Of a stretch of 64,000 bases of DNA, positions 11,801-20,677 are shown piece by piece. The notes beneath the pieces were generated by a model. It was not told the origin of the DNA. It ran no database searches and saw only the letters and a program-made list of their open reading frames with translations. A program made the translations under genes and the position numbers. The stretch spans positions 1 through 64,000 of IMG/VR virus record IMGVR_UViG_3300030113_000006. One strand, written 5' to 3'. Origin of the DNA: a virus. How positions within the stretch are numbered: the first letter of the stretch is position 1; each line of letters begins with the position of its first letter.

Positions 11801-12161
11801 CGGTAACCCTTGTACTACACCAAACTCATGGCAGATACAACAAATTTCTAGCAACCAAATACCATTGCCAAACAGTATCAATCTGATATATATCTATTCA
11901 TGTTCCAACACATCACTATCTGGATATTACGCATCACTAATATTGCCAACACTAGTTTCTGGTCAACAAATATGCATAAAAGACGCAACAGGATATCTAA
12001 ATTATTCTAATGTGCAAGTAATTGCTGCAAATAATGATTTGATCGATGGTATGGCAAACAGGGTATATAACACCGCCAATTTGGCGTTTATGTATACGTA
12101 TGTTGGTAACGGTTCGTATGGTAATTTATTTTCATTGTTTTACAGCACAACGCCTAGTTAA
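5880..12161 (+). CDS. Giant repetitive fibre or adhesin-like structural protein (2,093 aa)
   Basis: One uninterrupted frame of 2,093 codons, rich in Thr, Ser, Asn and Gly, with an AAGGATG site before the ATG. Repeated modules contain the pattern Thr-Thr-Gly-x-Trp-Asn/Ala followed by Tyr-Gly-Gly-Thr-Gly (near residues 180, 610-625, 905-925 and 1740-1755), typical of long phage fibres. A roughly 280-aa module occurs twice (about residues 1067-1345 and 1451-1740), each copy ending in a Gly-Tyr-Ala-x-Thr-Ser-Trp-Asn-Ile-Glu motif. The last 250 residues are a different beta-rich domain, probably the tip. It sits between capsid and tail genes, not with the tail fibres at 25-28.5 kb, so it may be a head fibre. 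No signal peptide or membrane anchor is seen. Confidence 0.7.
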   Translation: MARYNPVNDQIAAGAGISIINNSVGIAIISATNNAPSTTVANSIAIYIDTQGTFGSSGITIDSSNNIAGISSVGCAAVELNSNNTYYTSIASPNGLTETINYIMPATIGNAGNLLVLNSVLGNTATLTWATAGGEGIITSVTGTTHQISVTSGTAPQISIASDYAGQSSITTIGTITTGTWNASNLTESQITNLTTDLEACEKIANKGVASGYCPLNSSTLVPLSNIQQDMSIDLLSNSLAAFVDKNSINNIGDNLLNFYNYNQNYPLASLYANWITISVANNSYRTNIDACYPVTFTKINYTVNSVTNGGYTLNIYGSNNTTNFYDTSTSDLSSLTLVNSSPITITATGNTTVTPSGFRYYHLLFTPVNSGTSTLTVVLSFNYKNYSPVCGLDLTTGYIATSTVPNYLVKSINGITTTNNAITLDLSNLNDCAITTSTLANNQGLIYNSSTSTWVNQQIDHTTLANIGTNTHAQIDSFIASKSNANGLAALDSNGQLVLSQIPSIALTTVNVVATIAERNALTGILTGDVVIVTGDPISSNDGSYIYNGTGWSTLSVYIQPTNLSSLTDVSEGTLADGNLLEYSASLGKWTNYIFTGNTSITTLGAVTTGTWNAGVIGSSYGGTGVNNSGNTITIGGSVTVSGAYTTTLNVTGNTNITLPTSGTLATTSSIPSLPLSVANGGTGQSYFAPYCLLLGNQSDGINTTSIYVHNGYNMYGVGILSFTNYLNTGTANFFLGATMTENDTYILPTSMGAVGNVLTIGNLNNTTNAILSWTAPSVGTTALAGLTTDTQITGTPVSGSLLMYQDSATNKWINTTIAPTNDQLLVYTTYGSANSWTPYTLSGATFSDSTKTITIASGTATALQSATTVVSVSAATAPTVNQALVATSGTSATWQIPTVLGTVTTGVWAATPVTVAYGGTGAASCTAYALIAGGTTTTGAHQSLTTGVSNQILLSGGAAALPTWTTNLTVSQGGTGITSTTACGVLCGGTTTTGVLQNAGAGTLNQALISNGTAALPTWETISTSSGLISDISVSSLATGDVLRWNGTKFANSTSLTGDEATISNLQLSTGVVKTQASVTQNTTITTTYVDGTDGYTMYINNSSSVPFAITAITSSGGFSISGGNSVSGSGGGDPTFNRINLNFGVVTGYAVSVYFTTGGDNGNTQTFYIYGSNNATCYANTSNTVTGATLLYTSPTVNPQGYTGSYSLTNTTVYQYFHILRSGGATNVSFTGLQVFKNAGSTSGLVNGTDFTVSTDAATGKPAIKYTDAATNTLTYNETTLSISELYRRIYPVIYNSSDIVLSTTATKLTGYAATSWNIENYSGTLNYNYNGTTEMAVSSAGTLSLTGNLQLNNGSYSITLASPTLAASSTYTLPSAVATSTNQFLYTSAAGTGTNTLAWSTLALGNTKWTDVSIASPASGNILKFNGTNWTNTTDLTTVQSQITTLLVSTGILVNQSSVAQGTSITTGYTDGTNGNIVFGNNTTASNMTPTAFTGYPADNWSINGYKVWDGGHTDWNVSNTTSYLRLAINYGTLFQVSSFYWSLNAIPTNGSNINFNVYGGTLASVYTDTAYDTTNLTLLCNVALTTQTGSVAITNTSQFQYIVILVQDATTTNSSYSTNNGGFWVQKAAGGYNGLILATDWNISSSTTTGAPIITYADSTTQNLTYNVDTLLVEEAYRRLYPVVRSTSDIVLTSTSNTLSGYASTSWNIENNSSILNFNYNGATNLAINSSGAITTGAWYATAIATQYGGSGLTATTPYAIMTGGTTSTGALQQLATGASGQLLVSGGSGALAGWSSNISVDSSGDIGTTGNLYANNVIATGNLAVSGTITSGTITASVASSTHVLKFICPVSYTLYTFDYICFCPQAINSFIIDLSMAKSNIASVGARIVLPSIGVNQSIYLQFIGANPNPLVNQVTIGDNSSTTMPYFDNAFYFSPTNWSLGYVYNGTGATFKFTFYSPASANPWYSGNPCTTPNSWQIQQISSNQIPLPNSINLIYIYSCSNTSLSGYYASLILPTLVSGQQICIKDATGYLNYSNVQVIAANNDLIDGMANRVYNTANLAFMYTYVGNGSYGNLFSLFYSTTPS

Positions 12162-12249
12162 GATGATGTTGTGAATAATATTGCAACCAATGTTATTGTA
12201 GTAAATGTACTATAATTAATAAAAACATGTTTCACGGAAGAAAATTAAA

Positions 12250-13146
12250 ATGGCATTTCAACCACAAAATCTAGCAAGGGTATCAGTCTCGACTAACGAG
12301 GAAATCACCGATATAATAAATAATCAGGTGATAGATACTGCTTCTCCTGCTCCTGGTAACCCCGGGTATCCATTATATCTTAAGACTGATTGCAAAGGAT
12401 GCTTTAGAACATATAATTATTTCTCTAAATGGTATACAGGAACTACCACTTCTACTGTTGATGGTGATACCCAGGATACAATAGCTAGCCCCGAGTACTT
12501 TGATTTGGCGGCAGGAATGTTGCAGGTTGGCGATATTATTCATGCTTATAGTGCCGCGGATAACACATATATAACTTATAATGTTACCGCAACTCCTACT
12601 GTTGCCAACCCTAACGCATCAGTAACCGTTGCTCCTGCTGTTACAGGAGCAGTGGAAGATAGTGTTGTAACAAATAGCACCGTAACAAACACAAAAATTA
12701 TTTTCTCTACTATTGCTAATTGTAACTATCAGATTGAAACCCATGGACCATTTAGTGGTAATGATTTGTTAAATTTATCTACAACTCCAATACAAATAAT
12801 TGCAGGCGTACCTAATACAATCATAATAATCAATAGCGTTGTTTTTTGTTCTTCTGATGGTGCTGGGTTTACTGGCGGTTCAAACATATGGCTTGGTTAT
12901 TATTATGTTGATAGCGGTACGCCCACAACTGTTCCAGCATCTACCTATGTGAATCCAACCATATTAACAGGAACTAATAGCCGTATATCTATAGAAGGTT
13001 TTGCCCCTTTCGTAACCACTTATGCTACATCTAGCATTGTTGGGGTTGGAATATATTTAATGACGGGTTCACCATTTATTTCCGCCGGCACGAAAGAATT
13101 AGAACTAATTGTAAACTATAGTTTATATCCAGCATTAAAATTTTAA
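12250..13146 (+). CDS. Head decoration or fibre-like protein, paralogue 2
   Basis: 298 aa. The N-terminal 130 residues are clearly related to the next protein: both have an N-terminal (A/P)F-x-x-QN motif, a Cys-Phe-Arg-x-Tyr-Asn-Tyr-Phe-Ser-Lys segment, then Leu-Gln-Val-Gly-Asp-hydrophobic-Ile and Tyr-Ser-x-Ala-Asp-Asn. The C-terminal half is a beta-rich domain with Gly, Thr and Val. No catalytic motif is seen. Tandem duplication gave this gene and its neighbour; both lie between the giant fibre and the tail tube genes, which suggests virion surface proteins. Confidence 0.6.
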   Translation: MAFQPQNLARVSVSTNEEITDIINNQVIDTASPAPGNPGYPLYLKTDCKGCFRTYNYFSKWYTGTTTSTVDGDTQDTIASPEYFDLAAGMLQVGDIIHAYSAADNTYITYNVTATPTVANPNASVTVAPAVTGAVEDSVVTNSTVTNTKIIFSTIANCNYQIETHGPFSGNDLLNLSTTPIQIIAGVPNTIIIINSVVFCSSDGAGFTGGSNIWLGYYYVDSGTPTTVPASTYVNPTILTGTNSRISIEGFAPFVTTYATSSIVGVGIYLMTGSPFISAGTKELELIVNYSLYPALKF

Positions 13147-13173
13147 CAATTTAAATTATCAAGGAGCGATAAA

Positions 13174-13941
13174 ATGCCTTTTCAAATACAAAATTTTTCA
13201 AGAGTATCCAAGTCTGCTAATGAAGAAATTAATAACATACAAGATGTTGTTAATGTAGATTCAAATGGTAATAGACTACTTATTGGTGTTGGCGGATGCT
13301 TCCGTGAATATAACTATTTTTCTAAAACCTACTCTGGCGGAATTCCAGGTGGCGCAGCAGCAACCGCGTCCGGCGATAGCCAAGGAGCAATTTATCAGGT
13401 TAGCTATTTTAATGCGGTAGCTAGCGATCTTCAAGTTGGAGATTTAATAAACGTATATAGCTATGCAGACAATTCTTATGCGGTATATGCGGTACTTACT
13501 ACTATTACACAAGCAAATCCTAATGGTAATGTTACCCTTGGAATGGTTAAGAACGCCAAGAGTGTCATATATATTTCACCAGCACAAATTTTAGCTCTTA
13601 ATGCAACTCCAGTCGTTATGGTTAACGGTGGAAATAATTATCTTGTTAGCGTTAATAATGTTTGCTTTACTATAGCCTCTAGTAGTGTTGCATATGCTGG
13701 TGGAGCACCAGTATTTTTAAACTATAACGGTGGCGGTAATGCTTTAACTGGCACTACAAGTGTACCAGCAGCATTCTTTACTGGTGGTGTTAACGGATTG
13801 GTAACCGCTAACGGTGTAGCTCCGGCTGCCGCTAATGCAAACCAAAATATAGTATTAACAACTGCCACAGCATTTACTGGCGCAGCAGGTGTTAAACCAA
13901 TGTTTGTAAGTATAGATTACACTGTATATCCATTCTTTTGA
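13174..13941 (+). CDS. Head decoration or fibre-like protein, paralogue 3
   Basis: 255 aa, preceded by AAGGAGCG 6 bases before the ATG. The N-terminal half matches the upstream paralogue, including the Cys-Phe-Arg-Glu-Tyr-Asn-Tyr-Phe-Ser-Lys segment near residue 45 and the Leu-Gln-Val-Gly-Asp-Leu-Ile strand near residue 88. The C-terminal half is Ala/Val/Gly-rich and beta-like. Spacing of 27 bases to the upstream gene implies co-translation. Function is inferred only from the virion context. Confidence 0.6.
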   Translation: MPFQIQNFSRVSKSANEEINNIQDVVNVDSNGNRLLIGVGGCFREYNYFSKTYSGGIPGGAAATASGDSQGAIYQVSYFNAVASDLQVGDLINVYSYADNSYAVYAVLTTITQANPNGNVTLGMVKNAKSVIYISPAQILALNATPVVMVNGGNNYLVSVNNVCFTIASSSVAYAGGAPVFLNYNGGGNALTGTTSVPAAFFTGGVNGLVTANGVAPAAANANQNIVLTTATAFTGAAGVKPMFVSIDYTVYPFF

Positions 13942-14040
13942 TCGTACATTTAGCGCAAATACGATTGCAGAGTGATGTGGTTTGTAATTTATAGATTGCA
14001 GCATGTGATTGATAGAATAATATAATTTACAGGATGTAAT

Positions 14041-14637
14041 ATGGCTTTCACTAGGGTACAGATTATCTCGCACGCTCTTACCCTGATGGGTAGAAAGCCT
14101 ATTACATCTTTATCACAACAATCTGACATAGTAAATAGTGCCGACCAAGCGTTTGATTTACTATTAACCTCGGCAATATCAATTGGATTTTGGCGGTTTG
14201 CTACTACTATTGCCGTCTTGCAAAAATTAAATATAACTCCAGTGGGTGGTTATTGGGCGTACGCTTACAGCCTGCCAGCTGATTATCTTAAGATGGTCCA
14301 CTTATGGCCGCAATTATATGACTTTGAGATATATCAAGATGCACAATTATACACCAGTTTCAACAACAGCAATCAACCTTTATATATAGAGTATAATTTC
14401 TTGCCTCCTGAGACTATGTTGCCAGCTTACTTTATCAAATACTTTTGTTACGAACTAGCATGTCACCTAGCACTTAGTAATGCTCAATTGCCAGATTATA
14501 CTCAAGAATTAGAACGCAAAAGGGTAATTGAATTATCCATAGCACAAGCAGCTGATACTCAAAATAGACCACAAAGCCCATTGAGATCACAACCAATGGT
14601 AGCTTTAAGGTTTGTATCTTCTTTTGCATCTGGGTAA
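14041..14637 (+). CDS. Tail tubular protein A-like (T7 gp11 family)
   Basis: 198 aa, the usual size of T7 gp11-like adaptors that sit under the portal and carry the tail nozzle. The N-terminus (Ile-x-x-His-Ala-Leu-x-x-Met-Gly-x-Lys-Pro-Ile, residues 9-20) has the helix-and-turn pattern of this family, followed by an aromatic segment with Ala-Tyr-Ser-Leu-Pro-Ala-Asp-Tyr-Leu-Lys near residue 78 and a Pro-x-x-Met-Leu-Pro motif near residue 124. A gp12-like protein follows, as in T7-like phages. Confidence 0.82.
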   Translation: MAFTRVQIISHALTLMGRKPITSLSQQSDIVNSADQAFDLLLTSAISIGFWRFATTIAVLQKLNITPVGGYWAYAYSLPADYLKMVHLWPQLYDFEIYQDAQLYTSFNNSNQPLYIEYNFLPPETMLPAYFIKYFCYELACHLALSNAQLPDYTQELERKRVIELSIAQAADTQNRPQSPLRSQPMVALRFVSSFASG

Positions 14638-14674
14638 TATTAGGATGCATACACAATGGTAACAACATGCACCA

Positions 14675-14826
14675 TCATAGAAAGCAGCAACTATAAATTC
14701 CCTATAGAAAGCAGTAACAATAAAAATGTAAATAACTCTATAGAAATTAGTAACAATAACAATACAAACAGCTTTATAGAAGAAATAACAATGAAAACGC
14801 ATATAACTTAATAGAAAGCTATAAAT
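14675..14826 (+). repeat. Degenerate tandem repeat before tail tube B gene
   Basis: About five imperfect units of 32-37 bases, each beginning with TATAGAAAGCAGTAAC or a decayed version of it. The last unit lies just before the ribosome site of the gene at 14840. No open reading frame uses this DNA. The same architecture is seen before the gene at 20826. Confidence 0.6.
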
Positions 14827-14839
14827 ATGGAAATGCATA

Positions 14840-17512
14840 ATGCCACAAGTAAAATGGGATCAAGTAAACTTTAGTAGAGGACAGCTAGACCCGCGAGTTC
14901 AGGTGCGCACCGATTGGCCTAATTATTATAAAGCCGCCAAAGAAATAACTAATTGTATTTGTATTCCTCAAGGTGGCGTAACCCGCAGGTGGGGTACAGA
15001 AGGAGTTACAATACTCGCTACTCCAGCTGACAATTATATGAACGTAGAAATCTACGCGATGTCTTATTATGAGATAGTGTATCTGTTAGTGTGGGAGGCA
15101 CAAACACTATCTATATATCTAGAGGGATATGTTGTATCAGGTATCGCTACAATATATCAACAAGCAGACATACCTAACCTGAGGTTTAGTCAAGTAGAAG
15201 ATAGAGTAGTTATAACGGATGGATATCATCAACCACAAATATTAAAAAGAGTTGATACAGCTCCAATAAGTGTTACCTATACTATTAATAGTACCATCTT
15301 TACTGCTAACGTACCAACTGGTTACGTGATTGGCACAATACTGCCAGTTCAACTTGGTGCCTCCTATACTGATATACTCCCAACAACCTCCCCGATGATT
15401 TATAAGGGCAGGTATTACTTTATGCGTGTAATTAGCAGTAGTGGTTTGCCAAACGTACCATCTTCAATTACCTTCCAAGTATTTGGGGTAATTGAAGATG
15501 CGGTGACAGTAATGAACCCATACACAGTTGTTGCGGTACCAGGAGCAGGAGCCACCCTTAGTATAGCAATAGCCAATGTTTGGTCTATACAGGCAATTAA
15601 TTTTGTAACACTACCTGCTTATGACTTTAGAGCTGATTATTTTTCTAATAATATTGTGTTTACCCCAAGTGCTACCGATGCTAACGTAACACCAGATAAC
15701 CTTGCTCCAGTAACTATAACCTTAAGTAATCCTGGCAATACTAATTACCCAGGATTTTATAGTGCACTTGTAGGTGGTGTATTTGCCGGAAACGGTGGTA
15801 TCCTTAGAATTAAAACAGTAACACCACCAAACTTAATTAGTGGTGCGGTTATTAAAGCATTTGCTGATACTGGTGGTATTACTGGAGATACAGCATTTAT
15901 AGGAGAGCCAGCGTGGTCTAACGCGCGTGGATGGCCAAAAGTTTCCTCTTATTATCAAAATAGGATGATATATGGTAATAGCGTATCAATATCTAACGGG
16001 CAATGGTTATCGGTAATAAATAACACTTATGATTTTAATGACGCAGAAATAGAACAAGCTGATGACGCTATTAGTTCGTATCCAGCTGGTGGTTCTGGCG
16101 GCTACATTCAATCTATAACGTCAGCGCGCTCTCTATTGGTGCATACTAATAAGGCAAACTATTCAACATCAATTCAAAATGAATCAATCCTTGCGCCTGC
16201 AACTTATATGCTTATAGAACACAACAAGTTTGGTGTTGGGCCATTAGCTCCGGTATATATTGATAATCAATTATTTTTTGTAGATAATAGTGGTAACAAC
16301 ATAATAACCATGACGTGGGATTTTATCCAAGGCAATTACGTTACCAATAGCGTAAGTATTGCTGCAAGTGGGTTAATTAAGAATCCAGTTGATATGACGG
16401 CATTCTCCGAACCAAAGTACCTAGATGGGTTTTATGTGCTGTTTGTTAATAATGACGGCACTATGTGTATACTGCAAACCCTCAAGGAGGAAGATATACT
16501 TGCTTTCTCTTCTATTAATACTACCACCTCACTAGTTGCTGGACAAAACAATGAATCAACCCAAGTACCTTCACTATATAGAAAGGTTACTGCCGCACAA
16601 AATAGATGTTGGTTTTTGGTGGAAAGAACGGTATTACAGGCAAGCAATGTTATCATGAGAATAACAGGTATAAGTTTGCCAGATTCATCTTTTGTTGTTG
16701 CCAGCATTATCGGTTTCCTACAATTAAATAATATCTATAGATGCACCTTTGTACCAACTGGTAATAACTATGTATTACCAGTTACTAGCCCTACGGTTAC
16801 GACAAGCAGCTTCTATTTTATAGTACCAATTACTGCAACGAAAATATGTATTTATGGCTCACTTAGTGATGCCGCAAATAATACAAACAAGTATGTGCCG
16901 TCCTCTGACGCAATAGCCATAGGCAGCAACATTAATGTCCAAGTATATCTCGAGAAGCAACAATTATTTGTAGAAGAGGTAAGTTTTGACGTTAATACCG
17001 ACATGACATATCAATTACTTGGCACAGCAGGTACAACTACTTCTACCGTCAATTTATCATCTTATATGGGTGGCTATATGAATGGGCAAGTGGTACAAAT
17101 TGTCGGGGATGGTAATGTGTTAAAATCACAAACAGTCTTCAACAATAGTATTACTATAGAAAAACCATCAATTATAATAAATATTGGACTACAATATACA
17201 TCAACATTAATACCATTACCACCAGTTGTACCAGAAAATCCTGGGATGTTGTTTAATCCAAAACATATAAGGACTGTATATATTAGCTACTATAATACAG
17301 CCGGGGCCACCGTACAAGGTTATGGGATCCCAACGCAAACCCTGGGTGAAGTAGTAGTAGGTGGAGCACCAGATATAGCTAATGGATTACAAGTATTTAC
17401 TTATGCACCTATGGAAGGATGGTCAGGCATAAATGTGTCAGATCTAGTTATTAGCCAATCGCAACCATTACCAATGACCATTGTGGGGTTAAGTTACATA
17501 ATTGATTTATAA
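14840..17512 (+). CDS. Tail tubular protein B-like (T7 gp12 family)
   Basis: 890 aa, close to T7 gp12-like nozzle proteins in size and position. The N-terminus (Asn-Phe-Ser-Arg-Gly-Gln-Leu-Asp-Pro-Arg, residues 9-18, then a Cys-Ile-x-x-Gln-Gly-Gly-Val-x-Arg-Arg stretch near 40-51) is the hallmark of this family. Later blocks include an Asn-Arg-Met-hydrophobic-Tyr-Gly segment near residue 375, where gp12-like proteins have a conserved strand. The product forms the tail tip that interacts with the cell envelope. ATG at 14840 is preceded by a weak GGAAAT site. Confidence 0.85.
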   Translation: MPQVKWDQVNFSRGQLDPRVQVRTDWPNYYKAAKEITNCICIPQGGVTRRWGTEGVTILATPADNYMNVEIYAMSYYEIVYLLVWEAQTLSIYLEGYVVSGIATIYQQADIPNLRFSQVEDRVVITDGYHQPQILKRVDTAPISVTYTINSTIFTANVPTGYVIGTILPVQLGASYTDILPTTSPMIYKGRYYFMRVISSSGLPNVPSSITFQVFGVIEDAVTVMNPYTVVAVPGAGATLSIAIANVWSIQAINFVTLPAYDFRADYFSNNIVFTPSATDANVTPDNLAPVTITLSNPGNTNYPGFYSALVGGVFAGNGGILRIKTVTPPNLISGAVIKAFADTGGITGDTAFIGEPAWSNARGWPKVSSYYQNRMIYGNSVSISNGQWLSVINNTYDFNDAEIEQADDAISSYPAGGSGGYIQSITSARSLLVHTNKANYSTSIQNESILAPATYMLIEHNKFGVGPLAPVYIDNQLFFVDNSGNNIITMTWDFIQGNYVTNSVSIAASGLIKNPVDMTAFSEPKYLDGFYVLFVNNDGTMCILQTLKEEDILAFSSINTTTSLVAGQNNESTQVPSLYRKVTAAQNRCWFLVERTVLQASNVIMRITGISLPDSSFVVASIIGFLQLNNIYRCTFVPTGNNYVLPVTSPTVTTSSFYFIVPITATKICIYGSLSDAANNTNKYVPSSDAIAIGSNINVQVYLEKQQLFVEEVSFDVNTDMTYQLLGTAGTTTSTVNLSSYMGGYMNGQVVQIVGDGNVLKSQTVFNNSITIEKPSIIINIGLQYTSTLIPLPPVVPENPGMLFNPKHIRTVYISYYNTAGATVQGYGIPTQTLGEVVVGGAPDIANGLQVFTYAPMEGWSGINVSDLVISQSQPLPMTIVGLSYIIDL

Positions 17513-17578
17513 TTATTGTATGAGGTTTATAAGGATATTACTAGCATCGACAATACACGCAATAAAAGGATTTAAACT

Positions 17579-18211
17579 ATGTTTCAGTATATATTGTTAG
17601 CTGCACAAGCAGCTGGATTAGTTGCTAACATACTGCAAACCAAGAGAGAAAATAAGATTGACAGACAGGGTTTACAAATACAACAAAGAGACCTTGATCT
17701 AAGAATGCAGCAAGAACAATTGGCTAGTAGTCAAGAAAGTTTATACAACATGGCAAGACTACGAGATACGATGGCAAGCCAAAGAGCTATATTTGCTGCA
17801 CGAGGACAATCATCTGCCCAAGGATCTAATTTTTTTATAGGTCAAAATTCAATCTCTAGTTTTAATGAAGATGAGCAGGCACGCAAGTTATCATTAAACT
17901 TTAGACAGCACTATATCAATGTTAATAAAACCTTAGCATCCATGGAGACCACGGGAAGAATACATGCAAGAAAAGGTAGATTATTGAGCGAGGTATTAAA
18001 TACTATTTCATTTAATTCGTTAGGATCGTTTGGTAGTGATGGTGGTGGTGTTAATAATACATTACAAGTCATTAGCAAAGGTGGTTGGGATACTGGTCTT
18101 AACACCAGGAGTACTCCAGGACCCAAGGGTGGTTGGATAACAGGAAGCAACATTAGCAACTCTTGGCGCGATCTTGGTGGTAAGAAAAGTTTTAGCGGGT
18201 TAAATGGGTAA
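17579..18211 (+). CDS. Internal virion protein (gp14-like, putative)
   Basis: 210 aa. The N-terminus is hydrophobic (residues 1-20) and is followed by a long Gln-rich coiled coil (about 25-75), then a Gly/Ser-rich C-terminus. T7 gp14 has a similar size, sits just upstream of the gp15- and gp16-like genes, and forms the outer-membrane pore during ejection. Sequence similarity is not strong enough to prove it; gene order is the main argument. An AAGGAT site lies about 6 bases upstream of the ATG. Confidence 0.6.
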   Translation: MFQYILLAAQAAGLVANILQTKRENKIDRQGLQIQQRDLDLRMQQEQLASSQESLYNMARLRDTMASQRAIFAARGQSSAQGSNFFIGQNSISSFNEDEQARKLSLNFRQHYINVNKTLASMETTGRIHARKGRLLSEVLNTISFNSLGSFGSDGGGVNNTLQVISKGGWDTGLNTRSTPGPKGGWITGSNISNSWRDLGGKKSFSGLNG

Positions 18212-18240
18212 TCACAAATATAACAATATAGGGATATATA

Positions 18241-20676
18241 ATGCCAGAATTACCAGAATATAAAAAACAAAGGCATACAGTAGAGCCAGCACCTATCGTT
18301 AGTGGTATCCAAAGTACCTATAATAATATGGCTAAAGGTACTGAGTGGATTGGTAGGATGGGGGCATCAATAGCACAAAATGCTGCCAATCAACTAGCTA
18401 CTCTTAAGGGAGAAGAGGAAGCAATTAATAATCCTAATAGACAACTGTTTCCAGCATTTACTGAGGCCGATAGTCATTTTGTAAAGGCATTTGAAAATGA
18501 GGCATACAATGGGGCGGTACAATCTGCTAACCAATTATTACAAAAGCAATATGAAACCGTTCTTAGTCAACCACTAAGTAGTGAATCACTAGCATTGTTT
18601 GAAAAAAACAGCGTGGTCGGGTTAGACAACATAATGCAATCAGCACCACAAGGAGTGCGTTCTAAACTAAGGCATGATTTAATGGACGCATATAATAGCA
18701 ATTACTTTCAACTTAGTAAACAGCTAGCACATAAGAATCAGCAAGAATTAATTGGTAACTTCCACGGACAAATTAATAGAGATTTGCGTTCAATATCTGA
18801 GAAAATAAATTTGGGTTTTCCGGACGATGCTAAAAAGATTAAAGAACGCATGGTAGACAATATTGATGCAGCTGAATCTAATAGACTAATTAGCAAAGAA
18901 GACGCAACCAGTTATCGCGAGATGACAGATTTAACATTTAAAAGCACTCCTTATATAAAAAAAATACGTGACCTTCTTAGTGATAGAGCCGTTGGAGAAA
19001 GCAAAGCACTAGAATTTTTAGAAAACTTTGAACGTAATCCACCCAAAGGGCTTACGCCAACACAACATAATACCATCGGCAAGATGATGACAGATGAATA
19101 TCGCCGTGTGGACATGATGATCAAGGGTAACCAACATCTCAATACCATCCGCATGGATAACGCAAGAAAGGCTGGTACATTAGATGAGGCATCATTACCT
19201 GAATGGCACGCCAAGGTGGGGGAAACGAACTTCTTGCATCAAATAGGATTAGACTTGGTAGAACAACGCAAGAGACAAGTAACCTTGGAAAATGCATTAG
19301 ATACCGCATTTATAATAGCTAGTGGTGGTTCATCTGCCAATATAACTAACGACCAGGCTAAAGATTATTACAATGTATTAGTTGATGAAGCACAACGAAC
19401 TGGTTCAGCTGTAGATGCTGGCATGGCATATGATATTGCTAGAAGTATTAATCATGACGGTATACCACTTAAGGATACAATTGAACGAATGGTAACTAGT
19501 GGCTCACCAGAAGAAATACAACAAGCATCTGCATTAATAGCTAGAGATTCAGCAGACAAAAAATCAAAAGTCCTTGTAGGACTAGACAAAGATGCCAAGT
19601 TAGTCGCAAGATTATTTACAAACTATTCCTATAATCAAGAATTAACACCACAACAAGTGGCCGATAAAGCGCGTTCTGAGGTGTTTGATATTAGTGATAA
19701 GACTGCCGAGGAAAGGGAAAAACAATTTGCAAACATAATACAAAAAAGGGGCTATAGTGATTCCTTTAGAGTACAAAAAAAAGTATCTAACTTGCTTGAC
19801 TCAAGCACAAAAGCAATACCATTAGATATGGTTTCAGACTTTAGGGTGCACCTTAAACAAAATTATAAGAATTGTGGTAATGAGTTGATTGCGGAAGCGC
19901 AAACCAAAGAAGATTTATTAAGGATGTATAGTTTAACTAGAACTAATGGGCCGGCAGAATGGACTAAGGGAGCACCAGAAGATGTTATACCAAAACCATT
20001 TGTAGAGGTGCAAAATGAGAAAGCATTAGACCTAATGTCATTAATACCAAAAACAAAGAAAGCATATGATGATAAAAATGGTTTTGATTATTATCTGGAG
20101 TTACCAGAAGGCGAAATAATTACCCCGGAAGAATGGAGCAAGCAACTACACCCATCCTTTAGCACCATGGGCGAAATAGAACTTCTTGGACAACCAGTAA
20201 AACGTAAGTTTAATATTAAGGAAGATTTATTACAAAAATTTGATGATATTACTATATACAAGGTAACCAAAGATGGTTTTGGTTACCTTCATAAGGAAAA
20301 ATGTTGGTTCAAGATTATAGCGGATAATCTTACTGAGTTTCCAGCACAAGGACAACAACCATCATATCTAGCGGTTATTGTACCTGAGAGTACGGGTAGA
20401 CCAGAGTTAATAATAAATCCTGACGATACGGCTGATGTAATAAGATTTACACCAACTGTCGACCCAGGGCAAGATTTACAATCAAAATTAAATAAGTTTA
20501 AAAGCAAATATAGAAGAGGGATGAGAGATTATTACATTAATCAATTTGTGGAGTATCAAAGACTTCTTACTGGTATGCGAGAAGGGTTTGAAACACAAGG
20601 CGCTGACATTGCTAGATTGTTGTGGGGAGATGAAAATCCATTTCACCCTAGAACTACAGATGTAAAAGACGATTAA
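18241..20676 (+). CDS. Internal virion protein (gp15-like, putative)
   Basis: 811 aa, predicted almost entirely helical, with no transmembrane segment and no recognised enzymatic motif. It lies between the 210-aa and 1,406-aa proteins, as gp15 lies between gp14 and gp16 in T7. The N-terminal 300 residues resemble helical-bundle ejection proteins; charged helices dominate up to residue 620, followed by a more beta-rich C-terminus. These proteins leave the head with the DNA and build a channel through the periplasm. The function is inferred from order, size and fold character. Confidence 0.62.
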   Translation: MPELPEYKKQRHTVEPAPIVSGIQSTYNNMAKGTEWIGRMGASIAQNAANQLATLKGEEEAINNPNRQLFPAFTEADSHFVKAFENEAYNGAVQSANQLLQKQYETVLSQPLSSESLALFEKNSVVGLDNIMQSAPQGVRSKLRHDLMDAYNSNYFQLSKQLAHKNQQELIGNFHGQINRDLRSISEKINLGFPDDAKKIKERMVDNIDAAESNRLISKEDATSYREMTDLTFKSTPYIKKIRDLLSDRAVGESKALEFLENFERNPPKGLTPTQHNTIGKMMTDEYRRVDMMIKGNQHLNTIRMDNARKAGTLDEASLPEWHAKVGETNFLHQIGLDLVEQRKRQVTLENALDTAFIIASGGSSANITNDQAKDYYNVLVDEAQRTGSAVDAGMAYDIARSINHDGIPLKDTIERMVTSGSPEEIQQASALIARDSADKKSKVLVGLDKDAKLVARLFTNYSYNQELTPQQVADKARSEVFDISDKTAEEREKQFANIIQKRGYSDSFRVQKKVSNLLDSSTKAIPLDMVSDFRVHLKQNYKNCGNELIAEAQTKEDLLRMYSLTRTNGPAEWTKGAPEDVIPKPFVEVQNEKALDLMSLIPKTKKAYDDKNGFDYYLELPEGEIITPEEWSKQLHPSFSTMGEIELLGQPVKRKFNIKEDLLQKFDDITIYKVTKDGFGYLHKEKCWFKIIADNLTEFPAQGQQPSYLAVIVPESTGRPELIINPDDTADVIRFTPTVDPGQDLQSKLNKFKSKYRRGMRDYYINQFVEYQRLLTGMREGFETQGADIARLLWGDENPFHPRTTDVKDD

Positions 20677-20677
20677 C

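Noticed and set aside
5880-13941. Diversity-generating retroelement for fibre variation
   Set aside because: BPP-1-like virion genes made me look for it, but there is no reverse transcriptase and no template/variable repeat pair in the window.
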